From Fusobacterium nucleatum_L (lineage in GTDB: Bacteria; Fusobacteriota; Fusobacteriia; Fusobacteriales; Fusobacteriaceae), in contig NZ_CP077172.1 of assembly GCF_050231725.1 (NCBI RefSeq), forward strand, positions 744,001 through 808,000: DNA of 64,000 nt, read 5' to 3'. The position numbers and the translations under genes were made by a program. The notes beneath the pieces are model-generated. The model did no database searches, was not told where the DNA came from, and worked only from the letters and a program-made list of their open reading frames with translations. Below, piece by piece: positions 8,934-17,457 of this stretch (the first letter of the stretch is position 1; every line of letters starts with the position of its first letter).

Positions 8934-9562
8934 TATCCTAGTACCTCCTCTACAGTAGCTAATGCTTCTTTAGTAAGGATTACCTTTTCTTGTTTTAAAA
9001 GCCAGTAAACACCAATTTCATTTGGTTGTAAAATTACTGCATTTTCTAAATTTCTTGCTGACAAGTATAAGTTGTAATCTTTTATTAAATCTCCTACTAC
9101 AAATAATTGTTTTTGTTTTGCATCAACTTTATTTACTAAATTTACTATCACTTTTGTTTTAGGTGTTTCTATTCCATCATAGTCTAATACTAAAACATTT
9201 CCAGCTGCAACTTTTGCAGATAAAGCAGATCTTAGTGCTAGATTTCTAACTTTTTTATTAACTTTCTTTTCATATGATCTAGGATGAGGACCAAATGTAA
9301 CTCCTCCACCCACCATATGAGGTGCTCTTATTGTACCTTGTCTTGCTCTACCAGTACCTTTTTGTTTGAAAGGTTTTCTTCCTCCACCTCTAACCATCGC
9401 TCTAGTCTTAGTAGAAGCTGTACCTTGTCTAGCAGCTGCTAATTCAGCAGTAAGTACTTCATGAAGAACTACTTTATTAGGTTCAATCCCAAACACTGCA
9501 TCATTAACTTCAACAGTACCAGTTTGTTCTCCTGCTAAGTTATATATGTTTAAAACTGCCAT
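8933..9562 (-). CDS. rplD: 50S ribosomal protein L4
   Basis: L4 contributes its long loop to the exit tunnel and in enteric bacteria is the autogenous repressor of the S10 operon. The 209-residue protein has the loop region with [18 protein letters not shown] and the globular domain with [19 protein letters not shown]. It could be the ligand of the leader upstream of rplC, but that is only an inference. Confidence 0.97.
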
Positions 9563-9581
9563 TATTTTCCTCCTCTTTCTA

Positions 9582-10217
9582 CTATCCTATTACTTTCTTC
9601 ACTGCCGGTCTAATTACTAAGTAACTATTTTTAGCTCCAGGAACTGCTCCTTTTATTAAAAGTAAGTTATGTTCAGCATCAACTTTAACAACTTTTAAAT
9701 TTTGAACTGTTACTGTTGCATTTCCATGTTGCCCAGCCATTCTTTTACCTTTTAGAACTTTACCAGGCCAACTTGACATCCCTATAGATCCACCTAGTCT
9801 GTGGTTTCTTGATACCCCGTGTGAAGCTCTATTTCCACCAAATCCGTGTTTTTTCATAACACCAGATGTTCCTTTACCTTTTGAAGTTCCTGTGATATCT
9901 ACATATCCAGCTTCTGCTAGAACATCAACTTTGATTTCTTGTCCTAATTCATATCCATCTACTGATTCAACAGCTAATTCTTTAACGAATCTTTGAGGTT
10001 TAACCCCAGCTTTGTTGAATATCCCCATTAAAGGTTTAGTAGTGTTTTTTTCTCTTTTTTCATCAAATCCTAATTGCAGAGCTACATATCCATCTTTTTC
10101 TTCTGTTTTCTTTTGAAGAACAAAGTTAGGACCAGCTTCTACAACTGTTACTGGAACGAATTTTCCATCTTCAAAAATTTGAGTCATTCCAATTTTCTTT
10201 CCTAAAATTCCAGACAT
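9582..10217 (-). CDS. rplC: 50S ribosomal protein L3
   Basis: L3 starts large-subunit assembly and reaches towards the peptidyl transferase centre. The 211-residue product begins [19 protein letters not shown] and contains the loop [20 protein letters not shown] plus [19 protein letters not shown]. Unlike the tightly packed rest of the operon, it is preceded by 145 nt of structured non-coding sequence after rpsJ, which suggests its own control. Confidence 0.97.
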
Positions 10218-10362
10218 TTTTAACCTCCATCAAATAATATATTGGTTGATACAACCTACCCTTGTGGTTCTATTTTTTACCGCAAGAATAAAATCAACTT
10301 GTACTATTCTGTAAGTATGATGCTCACGCATCATCTCCCATAAATAAATACAAAGAATAGAA
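10218..10362 (-). promoter_or_regulatory. Structured leader between rpsJ and rplC, candidate autoregulatory RNA
   Basis: This is the largest spacer in the ribosomal protein array. On the minus strand it holds a perfect 7-bp hairpin (10317-10334, ATGATGC/GCATCAT), possibly enclosed by pairing of 10304-10310 with 10354-10360. Next comes an 8-bp hairpin with one mismatch (10261-10286), and then a GGTTG/CAACC hairpin (10244-10256) close to the rplC ribosome site at 10224-10228. The segment GTTGAT at 10245-10250 (plus-strand sense) can instead pair with ATCAAC at 10293-10298, enclosing the second hairpin. The two pairings exclude each other, as in an RNA switch. I do not recognise a named leader family. 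Confidence 0.5.
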
Positions 10363-10674
10363 TTAAACTTGTTTAATTTCTATTCCTACACCAGCTGGTA
10401 AGTGAACTGATGTTAACGAACTAATAGCCTTATCTGTAGAATTTACTAATTCTATCATTCTTCTGTGCACTCTCATTTCGAATTGCTCTCTTGAATCTTT
10501 GTTAACATGCACTGATCTTAAAACAGTATATTTTTTAATTTTTGTAGGTAAAGGCATAGGCCCTGCTACTACTGCTCCACTTTTTTTAGCAGACTCAGCT
10601 ATTCTTTTTGCTGATTCATCTAATAAAGTATGATCATAAGCTTTTAAATAGATTCTTAATTTGTTAGAAGCCAT
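10363..10674 (-). CDS. rpsJ: 30S ribosomal protein S10
   Basis: S10 works in the ribosome and, as NusE, in antitermination of rRNA transcription. The 103-residue product has LRIYLKAYDHTLLDESAKRI and the family signature GPMPLPTKIKKYTVLRS. It is the first gene of the array; a strong AGGAGG-type ribosome site precedes it, and the promoter lies about 60 nt upstream. Confidence 0.97.
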   Translation of the reverse strand: MASNKLRIYLKAYDHTLLDESAKRIAESAKKSGAVVAGPMPLPTKIKKYTVLRSVHVNKDSREQFEMRVHRRMIELVNSTDKAISSLTSVHLPAGVGIEIKQV

Positions 10675-10702
10675 TTATATATTGCACCTCCTTTAAATTA
10701 AC

Positions 10703-10761
10703 TACATAAGATAATTCTTATGCACTCTTGAGAGTATATCATACTTTTTAAAAAAATAAAA
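10703..10761 (-). promoter_or_regulatory. rpsJ: Probable promoter and short leader of the S10 operon
   Basis: Read on the minus strand, TATACT at 10733-10738 is a good -10 box, preceded by T-rich DNA without a clear -35 box. The early transcript can fold twice: an ACTCT/AGAGT pair at 10724-10735 overlaps the -10 region, and CATAAG/CTTATG at 10705-10722 lies just before the ribosome site. Functional meaning of the hairpins is unknown. Confidence 0.5.
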
Positions 10762-10817
10762 GAAAATTTTTAAAAATTTTTTAATTTTTTTATTTTCAAT
10801 AGTTTCTTTTTGAAATA

Positions 10818-10858
10818 AAAGGATTAACCCCTGCTTCTTACAGAAGTCAATCCTTATT
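10818..10858 (-). terminator. Probable terminator after the TOPRIM gene
   Basis: AAGGATT and AATCCTT at the two ends frame an inner CTTCT/AGAAG hairpin. On the minus strand the stem is followed by TTTTATTT, so it would end transcription of the accessory module before the S10 operon promoter. The stem has internal mismatches. Confidence 0.55.
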
Positions 10859-10948
10859 ACTAAGTTAATTAAACATTCAATTTTTTGAAGTTGATACAAA
10901 AAAGTCTATAAAAATCAATTAAAAAATTATAATCATAGAAGATATTAA

Positions 10949-11638
10949 TTACAAATTTTTTTCCATAGTTTTAATTTTTTCCAATGAGTCTAACTCATCT
11001 AAAAAATTATTCATATTACAAGCTCTTTTAGTGCAAGTTTTTATATTTTTATATGATAATTCATAAGTTTCCCATATTTCTAAATTTTCATTATTAAAAG
11101 TTTCTATAAAAAAATTTTCTTCTTCATAAGCTTTTTTACCAAATTCTAAAGAAATTCTTTTCTTTTCTTCAGAACTAAAATCTCTTTCACTACCTTTTAA
11201 TATATGCTCTAAATTTTTTGAAAAATAAATTACTTTAAATTCAATTATTTTATTTTTTCTAATCTCAATTTCATTAAAATTAAATAATTTATTCAAACAT
11301 TCTTTTTTATTTAAAGATACTTTATCCTCTTTTAAATAACAATAATCTGTATCTGTAATATAGATTATTTCTATCACATCCTTAATTTGGATCTGCTCTG
11401 CTTTTACTCTTTGACTTTTAAAATGATTTTCTATAATTTTTTTTATTTCTCCCTTGATATTTTGAGCATTTACCTTAAAACTTTTAGTATTTTCAATATA
11501 CTCTGTTAGAATATCTCCATGCATAACTTCAATGCTAAGCCCTCTTTTTAACTTATCAAGTCTCTTGGTTATATAAGGAGCTAGTGCGTCTTGGTCAGAA
11601 GGTCCTTCTACTATAAATAAAATTATTCCTCTTTTCAT
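10949..11638 (-). CDS. TOPRIM-domain protein, probable nuclease partner of the adjacent ATPase
   Basis: The 229-residue protein opens with a TOPRIM-like core: FIVEGPSDQDAL (conserved glutamate at residue 11) and, after about 85 residues, IIYITDTD with aspartates 96 and 98, the expected metal-binding acids. No membrane segment. It starts 1 nt after the SMC-like ATPase gene, so the two are translated together. ATPase plus TOPRIM pairs such as OLD, RloAB and PARIS act in phage defence; this one is shorter than the DUF4435 nuclease of PARIS and I cannot place it in a named family. The C-terminal half has no motif I recognise. Confidence 0.65.
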   Translation of the reverse strand: MKRGIILFIVEGPSDQDALAPYITKRLDKLKRGLSIEVMHGDILTEYIENTKSFKVNAQNIKGEIKKIIENHFKSQRVKAEQIQIKDVIEIIYITDTDYCYLKEDKVSLNKKECLNKLFNFNEIEIRKNKIIEFKVIYFSKNLEHILKGSERDFSSEEKKRISLEFGKKAYEEENFFIETFNNENLEIWETYELSYKNIKTCTKRACNMNNFLDELDSLEKIKTMEKNL

Positions 11639-11639
11639 A

Positions 11640-12989
11640 TTACTTCACCAAATCTTTTATATACATTTCAAGTGCTGGAATATTTAACAATAATGGTTCT
11701 ATATTATCTTCACTCCATATTCTTTGAGATTTTAAATATTTTTGTCTTAAATTAGTAGTGGCTGATGCTCCATTCAAATAGACATATTTAATATTTTGGT
11801 TTTCATCTTTTGTAGAAATTATTATAGAATTTCTATTTAGTTTTTCCATAGGTAATAAATTATGTGCTGTAAAAATAAATTGTCCTTTTGCATAGTAAGA
11901 TACTTTTTCTAAAAATATCGCTAATAAATATTCAAATATATGTATATCAAATTCATCTATTGCAACTATTGCATTTTCATCTTTGACATAATATAAAATT
12001 ATTGAAAGTAAAGAAACAATTTTTATAATTCCTGTTGATTCTTGATCTAAAGGAATTTTTTTATTACCTTTCTCTACATATACACTAATTCCTATTCTAA
12101 CCTCTTCATTTTCAATTGCTTCAATTTTTCTTTCAGTTGATAATTTTGAGTTAGGAATTATTATAGAAAAAATTGAGTTTATATCTTTAACACTATCTTC
12201 TAATATTTTAGCTTCTTTTTCAGAATAAATATTTCCACTTTTATTATTATGATTAACTGTTAAGGTTCCATGGAAATTCTCTGTATGAAAATTAAATGGT
12301 ATTAATAAATTTAAATTATACAATGCCTGTTCTTGTAAAGTAATTATAACCATTTGTAAAAAAACTTTAAATATTTTTTTAAAATGTATCATAAAATTAT
12401 TTAATATTTCAGGAATACCTTTCTGCTTTTCTTCTTTTAATTCGTTATAGTACTTTAATATTAATGAAAAATAACTTGATAAATTATTAAATTCAGTTAA
12501 AAAATTTCTTCCTAAATCATCATCTTTAAGAATATACTTTCTTATTACACTCTCAAAAGCATTCTCTTTTGATGAATTAAAATAAATTTCAGGAATTAAA
12601 CTATTTTTTAATCTAGCTAATTTTCTAAAAGTTCTTCTTGGTTTTATCTCTCTATATAAAATTTCTTCTTTTGAAATATGTATTTTTTTTTGATTATCTT
12701 TAATAAATTCAATAGAAATTTTATAATCATAATTATCAATAGAAAAAACTATTCCAATATATGTACTTTTTTCATTAATAGAAATAGATTTTAATATTTC
12801 TTTTTCTAATTTTTCCCTATTTTCTTTTTTTAATGAACCTAAAAAATATTCTCTTGCTATATTTAAAACTTCTATTACTGCAGTTTTTCCTGTTCCATTA
12901 GGTCCATATATTGCAGATAAATTTTCTTTAAAATCTATTTTAGAATCCTTAATACTCTTAAAATTCTTTATTTCTATCGATTTTATCAT
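11640..12989 (-). CDS. SMC-like AAA ATPase of the OLD/AAA_15 type, predicted defence protein
   Basis: The 449-residue protein begins with the beta strand IKSIEIKNFKSI and a Walker A motif GPNGTGKT (residues 29-36). The C-terminal half has LDQESTGIIKI (about 314-324) as signature loop, a Walker B IVAIDEFD (341-348) and the switch FTAHN (373-377). The middle is a variable helical and coiled region. This is the ABC-type fold used by OLD, RloA and AriA. A membrane protein gene ends 59 nt upstream and a TOPRIM gene follows after 1 nt. Function in phage sensing is inferred from family and context. Confidence 0.7.
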   Translation of the reverse strand: MIKSIEIKNFKSIKDSKIDFKENLSAIYGPNGTGKTAVIEVLNIAREYFLGSLKKENREKLEKEILKSISINEKSTYIGIVFSIDNYDYKISIEFIKDNQKKIHISKEEILYREIKPRRTFRKLARLKNSLIPEIYFNSSKENAFESVIRKYILKDDDLGRNFLTEFNNLSSYFSLILKYYNELKEEKQKGIPEILNNFMIHFKKIFKVFLQMVIITLQEQALYNLNLLIPFNFHTENFHGTLTVNHNNKSGNIYSEKEAKILEDSVKDINSIFSIIIPNSKLSTERKIEAIENEEVRIGISVYVEKGNKKIPLDQESTGIIKIVSLLSIILYYVKDENAIVAIDEFDIHIFEYLLAIFLEKVSYYAKGQFIFTAHNLLPMEKLNRNSIIISTKDENQNIKYVYLNGASATTNLRQKYLKSQRIWSEDNIEPLLLNIPALEMYIKDLVK

Positions 12990-13048
12990 TTTTTATTACT
13001 CCTTATAATTATTTTACACTTTATATGTAAAAAATCTAATAATTTAAT

Positions 13049-13726
13049 TCATAACATTTTATTTATTAGCTCAATTATATTTGAAGCTAATTCAGCATAA
13101 GATGAATATTTTTTTATCATTTCATTTAGAGTTTCTAAAGTACTTTTTTTTGACTTTTCATCTACTTTTCCTTTTTCAAGTTTATCAATAAAAGATTTTA
13201 ACAACTTTTTATATATTTCTTCAATTTCTTCTTTTGAAATCAGATTATTTATATCATTAATAATTTTATTAAATTCTTTATTAAAACTATTATTAATTAC
13301 TGTATTATTATTTCCTATAACTTGAAAATTTTCATAATTATTTTTTATTTCTTCTTTAAATTCTATATTAACCCTGTAATAATCACATAAAAAATACAAA
13401 GGGATTTCAGTCTTTATTTGATCTGGAACAGTGTACTTATTTCGCCAAACTGGGGAAGTAACTAAATATTTTTTTCCTTCTAACTCAATCATATCTTTAA
13501 AATTATTTTCTATATATTTTCTTTTTCCTAATTGCCATATATAATAAGGAATTACTAATTTCATAACTCCAAATTCTTCAAAAATAAAATATTTTATTTC
13601 TTTTTTTGAATAATCAATTTTTAAATCTTTTTTTCTTAAATAAAATATAACACATATAATCAATACTAAAATAATAAATATTATAATCTTCACTAAAATA
13701 TCATCAAATATTTTCAAATTTCTCAC
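13049..13726 (-). CDS. Single-span membrane protein of the ATPase-TOPRIM module, unknown function
   Basis: I do not recognise this 225-residue protein. Residues 10-30 form one membrane span; a short domain with YYIWQLGKRKYIE and PVWRNKYTVPDQI follows, then an asparagine-rich VIGNNNTVINNSFN linker (about residue 150) and a helical, lysine-rich tail. Similar GNNN linkers occur in defence and effector-associated proteins, which is suggestive only. It lies 59 nt before the ATPase gene in the same direction, so a three-gene operon is likely. The start is GTG as given, or a TTG three codons later with better ribosome-site spacing. Confidence 0.5.
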   Translation of the reverse strand: MRNLKIFDDILVKIIIFIILVLIICVIFYLRKKDLKIDYSKKEIKYFIFEEFGVMKLVIPYYIWQLGKRKYIENNFKDMIELEGKKYLVTSPVWRNKYTVPDQIKTEIPLYFLCDYYRVNIEFKEEIKNNYENFQVIGNNNTVINNSFNKEFNKIINDINNLISKEEIEEIYKKLLKSFIDKLEKGKVDEKSKKSTLETLNEMIKKYSSYAELASNIIELINKML

Positions 13727-14004
13727 CTCTCTTTCTCTAATTAGTTTTATATTAAAATTATTTTTTCTTTTATAAGATAATATATCATATTTTTACAAAT
13801 AAACCAATTTTTATTTTATATTTTTTTGTAATTTTTAATATAAAATTTCTAAAAAATACAAAAATATAAAATATGTACTTCAAGTTTTTTATTTAAAACA
13901 TATTTCTTTTTAATAAATTTAGTTTTAACAAATTCTAAAAAATCTTTTTCAATACAATTTTGAAATTACTTTGGACTTATTTAATAATTTTTTATATTAT
14001 ATTC

Positions 14005-14742
14005 TTAAACACCAGATACTTCTATCAATTTTTTTGTATACTCTTTTTCAGGTTTAGAAAAAATTTTTTCTTTAGTTCCACTTTCAATTATTTCACCATC
14101 TTTTATTATTAAAAGTCTATCAGAAATTTTTTTCACAACATTTATATCGTGACTTATAAACAAATATGATATCTTTTTATTTTCTTTTAATTTTTGAAAA
14201 AGTTCTAAAATTTGAATTTGTGTTAAAGCATCAAGAGCTGTTAAGATTTCATCTGCTATTATTAAATCTGGTTTAACTGCTACTGTTCTGGCTATCCCAA
14301 CTCTCTGTCTTTGTCCCCCAGATAATTCGTGTGGATATTTATTTAAAATTTCTTTATCCAAACCTACATCATTTAGTATATTAAGTAGATATTCATCAAT
14401 ATTTTCTTCTTTTTTTAAGACTTTTTGATAAATTACTCCTTCTAAAATTATATCTTTTATTTTATATTTAGGATTCAAACTGCTATATGGGCTTTGAAAA
14501 ATCATTTGTATCTTTCCATTTATCCTTTTAGGGTACTTTAAAATATTCATTCCTTTAAATAATATCTGCCCCTCTGCTTTTAATAAACCAACTATTATTT
14601 TAGATATACTTGTTTTTCCACTTCCAGATTCTCCAATAAGACTAACAACTTCTCCCTCTTTTATATCAAAATTAATATTTTTTAATTTGAAACCACTTTC
14701 AAAAGTTTTATTCAAATTTCTTATTGATAATATTTCTTTCAT
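14005..14742 (-). CDS. ABC importer ATPase, NikE/OppF type
   Basis: One of two ATPases powering the nickel- or peptide-type importer encoded here. The 245 residues contain Walker A GESGSGKT (37-44), the Q-loop at IFQSPYSSLNP, signature LSGGQRQRVGIA (from 140) and Walker B LIIADE. The usual DEPTSALD reads DEILTALD, an unusual change after the catalytic glutamate. The protein lacks the longer C-terminal extension of OppF, matching the shorter Nik subfamily. It is the last gene of the importer operon. Confidence 0.85.
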   Translation of the reverse strand: MKEILSIRNLNKTFESGFKLKNINFDIKEGEVVSLIGESGSGKTSISKIIVGLLKAEGQILFKGMNILKYPKRINGKIQMIFQSPYSSLNPKYKIKDIILEGVIYQKVLKKEENIDEYLLNILNDVGLDKEILNKYPHELSGGQRQRVGIARTVAVKPDLIIADEILTALDALTQIQILELFQKLKENKKISYLFISHDINVVKKISDRLLIIKDGEIIESGTKEKIFSKPEKEYTKKLIEVSGV

Positions 14743-14751
14743 AATTCTCCT

Positions 14752-15540
14752 TTAATCAGCAGTTGCAGCCTTAATTAATAGTTTTGTATAATCATTTTTA
14801 GGTTCTTTTAAAATCTGCATTGTATCATTTTCTTCTATAATATTCCCATCTTTTAAAACTATTATTCTTTCACAAATTTTTGACAATACCTTGATATCAT
14901 GACTAACATATATCAAAGTTAAACCTTTTTCTTTGCTGATTTTTTTTAATAATTCTATAAATCTAAATTGATTTACAACATCTAATGAAGTTGTTGGTTC
15001 ATCAGCTAAAAGTATTTTTATATCTGTACATAGCACTAATACTATTGCAATTCTTTGCCTCATCCCACCTGACAATTCATTGGGATAACTATTTAAGATT
15101 CTATCTATATCCTCAAAACCTACATCTAAAAGAAGTTGTTTTATTTCTTCAAGTGCATAGTCATTTGTTATTTTTTCCTTAGAGTGAAATAAATAAGTTT
15201 CAAGAAGTTGTTTCTTTATCTTTTCATAAGGGTTTAAAGAATTTATTGAATCTTGAAGTATCATTGAAATATTTTTATGACAAATCTCTTTTCTCTGTTC
15301 TTCTGTCATTTTATAAACTTCTATATTTTCAAAAAGAATTATTTTTCCATCTAATATAAATTTTTTCATATCTAAAAAAGAGAGTACAGAATTTAAAAGA
15401 GTAGTTTTTCCTGAGCCAGATTCTCCAACTATACCTAAAAATTCTTTTTCTCTTATTTCTATATTTATATTATTTAATATCTTACGATTATTATTTTTTA
15501 AAGATACAGAAAAATCCTTTAACTCTAAAATATTTTTCAC
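14752..15540 (-). CDS. ABC importer ATPase, NikD/OppD type
   Basis: Second ATPase of the importer. The 262-residue product has Walker A GESGSGKT, the LQDSINSLNPYEK Q-loop region typical of oligopeptide and nickel importers, signature LSGGMRQRIAI and Walker B LLADEPTTSLD. Its size fits NikD rather than full-length OppD. It begins 2 nt after the permease gene and ends 9 nt before the second ATPase gene. Confidence 0.87.
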   Translation of the reverse strand: MKNILELKDFSVSLKNNNRKILNNINIEIREKEFLGIVGESGSGKTTLLNSVLSFLDMKKFILDGKIILFENIEVYKMTEEQRKEICHKNISMILQDSINSLNPYEKIKKQLLETYLFHSKEKITNDYALEEIKQLLLDVGFEDIDRILNSYPNELSGGMRQRIAIVLVLCTDIKILLADEPTTSLDVVNQFRFIELLKKISKEKGLTLIYVSHDIKVLSKICERIIVLKDGNIIEENDTMQILKEPKNDYTKLLIKAATAD

Positions 15541-15542
15541 TC

Positions 15543-16304
15543 TCAGTTCTCCCTTTTGTCAAAAATTAAATTAAAAGACAGTGATACCCATAAAATACAT
15601 AATGTTGGAATTATAATTAAAGATGGCTTTCTCACTAAATATATTCTATACTGATATAGCATGGCCCCCCAATCTGGCTTTGTATAATCAGAACCTAAGC
15701 CTATAAATGTTAAAGCTGAATATTGTAATATAACTCCACTTGCTGTATTTCCTAAATTTACAAGTAATCTAGCTAATATATTTACAAAAATTCTTCTAAA
15801 TAATACAACATACCAAGGAACACCCAATAATTTAGATGCTAATATATAATCTTTATTTTTTTCTGCTTTTGTTAAAGCCTCTGATTGATTCATATAATTT
15901 CCTATACCAAATATTCCGAGTGAAATTCCAGCAGTAACAGGTGTAATCCCAAAAATTGAAGTTATTATTAATGCTACTATTAAAGTTGGAACAACCATCA
16001 TTAAATCAACTGTTGACTTTATAATTGTTCCAATATTTCCCTCAAAATACCCTGCTATCATTCCTAAAAAACTTCCAACAAAAAAAGAAAGACTTGTTGC
16101 AATAGCAACAACTTCTAATGTTCTAAATCCTCCAATAATTATTAAAGAAAAAACATCTCTTCCTAAATCATCTGTTCCAAAAAAATTTTCTTTTGAAAAT
16201 CCTAAAAATACTGAATCTAAATTTATATCTGCATTTAATTTTGAGGAAAAAATTAACAATATAATTACTAAAAATATATTAATAAATATCAATTTCTTAG
16301 TCAT
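15543..16304 (-). CDS. ABC importer permease, NikC/OppC type
   Basis: Inner-membrane permease of 253 residues with about six spans. FFGTDDLGRDVFSLIIIGG near residue 40 is the family hallmark, and GIFGIGNYMNQSEALTKAEKNKDY is the coupling-helix region that contacts the ATPase. It overlaps the upstream permease gene by 4 nt. Substrate cannot be read from the sequence: nickel, an opine metallophore or a short peptide are possible. Confidence 0.87.
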   Translation of the reverse strand: MTKKLIFINIFLVIILLIFSSKLNADINLDSVFLGFSKENFFGTDDLGRDVFSLIIIGGFRTLEVVAIATSLSFFVGSFLGMIAGYFEGNIGTIIKSTVDLMMVVPTLIVALIITSIFGITPVTAGISLGIFGIGNYMNQSEALTKAEKNKDYILASKLLGVPWYVVLFRRIFVNILARLLVNLGNTASGVILQYSALTFIGLGSDYTKPDWGAMLYQYRIYLVRKPSLIIIPTLCILWVSLSFNLIFDKREN

Positions 16305-17212
16305 TTATTCCCCTTCTCTCTTAAAAAACTTAATAAAAAATCAAACATTAAATGAACAAAAAACATATAAATACAAATTAAAAATATATAGGCTTGAATC
16401 ACATTATAATCTCTATTTACTATACTACTTATTAGAAAATAACTTATTCCAGGAATTGCAAAACTAAATTCTACAACAGCACTTCCACCTACAACTGATG
16501 AAAATTTTGAAATACTTGCTGAGAATAAAGAGTAAAGTGCTGGTTTATAACAATGTCTTAATAAAACATAATTTATATTAAAACCTCTAATTAAATAAAA
16601 TTTAACAAAAGTTTCTTCTTTCATCTCAACAAATGTATCTCTAACAATTCTGCTTAAATTTCCAACTTGATATAAAACTAATATCATTATTGAAAATACT
16701 ATACCATAGAATTTTCCACCAATAAAAAATTTTATTAGTTGTGTTTTAACACCAAAATAATAGATAATAAAGATTGCTATTATAAAAGATGGTATACTAA
16801 GTGTCAAAATTGATATAGTTCTTGTCATTTTATCAAAAAAGCCCTTTTCCTTTATAGCTGCTAAATATCCAAGGAAAAATGAAAGTATTATTGATATAAA
16901 TAATGATCCTAATCCAATAATTAAAGAATATGGTAATCTCCTTAGCATTTCTTCTTTAACTGGTAATTTTGTTATAAAAGAAATTCCCCAATTCCCTTTT
17001 AAAAAATCTTTTATCCAGACTATATACTGTTTAAAAAGACTTTGATCTAATTTGTAATATGAAATTAATAACTTTCTATTTTCTTCTGTCAATGGAAGAT
17101 TATAGTGTTGTAATAACATATCAACTGGACTAACTGGGATAAACCTAACTATTAGAAATGTTATTACACTTAAAATAAACATAATACCTAACCATTTAAA
17201 AATAAACTTCAC
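16301..17212 (-). CDS. ABC importer permease, NikB/OppB type
   Basis: Inner-membrane permease of about 303 residues with six spans. After the first span it has the family segment PVSPVDMLLQHYNLPLT and later the periplasmic part WIKDFLKGNWGISF. I start at the GTG with GGAGG 5 nt upstream; the ATG four codons earlier overlaps that ribosome site and lacks its own. It is the first gene of the permease-ATPase block, behind a long palindrome that separates it from the binding-protein gene. Confidence 0.85.
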   Translation of the reverse strand: MKFIFKWLGIMFILSVITFLIVRFIPVSPVDMLLQHYNLPLTEENRKLLISYYKLDQSLFKQYIVWIKDFLKGNWGISFITKLPVKEEMLRRLPYSLIIGLGSLFISIILSFFLGYLAAIKEKGFFDKMTRTISILTLSIPSFIIAIFIIYYFGVKTQLIKFFIGGKFYGIVFSIMILVLYQVGNLSRIVRDTFVEMKEETFVKFYLIRGFNINYVLLRHCYKPALYSLFSASISKFSSVVGGSAVVEFSFAIPGISYFLISSIVNRDYNVIQAYIFLICIYMFFVHLMFDFLLSFLREKGNK

Positions 17213-17234
17213 TTTTTCCTCCATAAAAATTAAA

Positions 17235-17447
17235 AGGCTAGTGCATACCTTTTATAGCATAAATAAAAAATAAGTGAGTTACGAATGTAGATTTTAAGAA
17301 CATAATCAAATATTTTTAAAGTAGGCTACTGCGACATCCATTAATGTTGAGAGAGCATTTTGGAGCTCTCGAAACACTAATGGCTGTCAAGTAGCCAATA
17401 CAAAATCTACTCAGTAACAAGCTATTTTTATTAGTATACATTAGCCT
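17235..17447. repeat. Long nested palindrome, copy A of a dispersed repeat family
   Basis: The arms pair almost end to end. Outer AGGCTAGTGCATAC (17235-17248) pairs with 17434-17447; a middle arm with AAAAATAAGTGAGTTAC and GTAGATTTT (about 17266-17294) pairs with AAAATCTAC..GTAAC..CTATTTTTAT (about 17402-17430); the inner hairpin 17324-17396 has GGCTACT/AGTAGCC arms. Its tip, AGAGCATTTTGGAGCTC, is identical in copy B at 23.1 kb, while the stems differ but stay paired. Outer arms are shared with copy C at 27.8 kb. It lies inside the importer operon. Confidence 0.8.
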
Positions 17448-17457
17448 GTTATTTTTA

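Noticed and set aside
10702..10899. 65-codon frame between rpsJ and the TOPRIM gene
   Set aside because: It overlaps the S10 promoter and a terminator-like hairpin, has no ribosome site, and its peptide is low-complexity lysine and phenylalanine from A/T runs.
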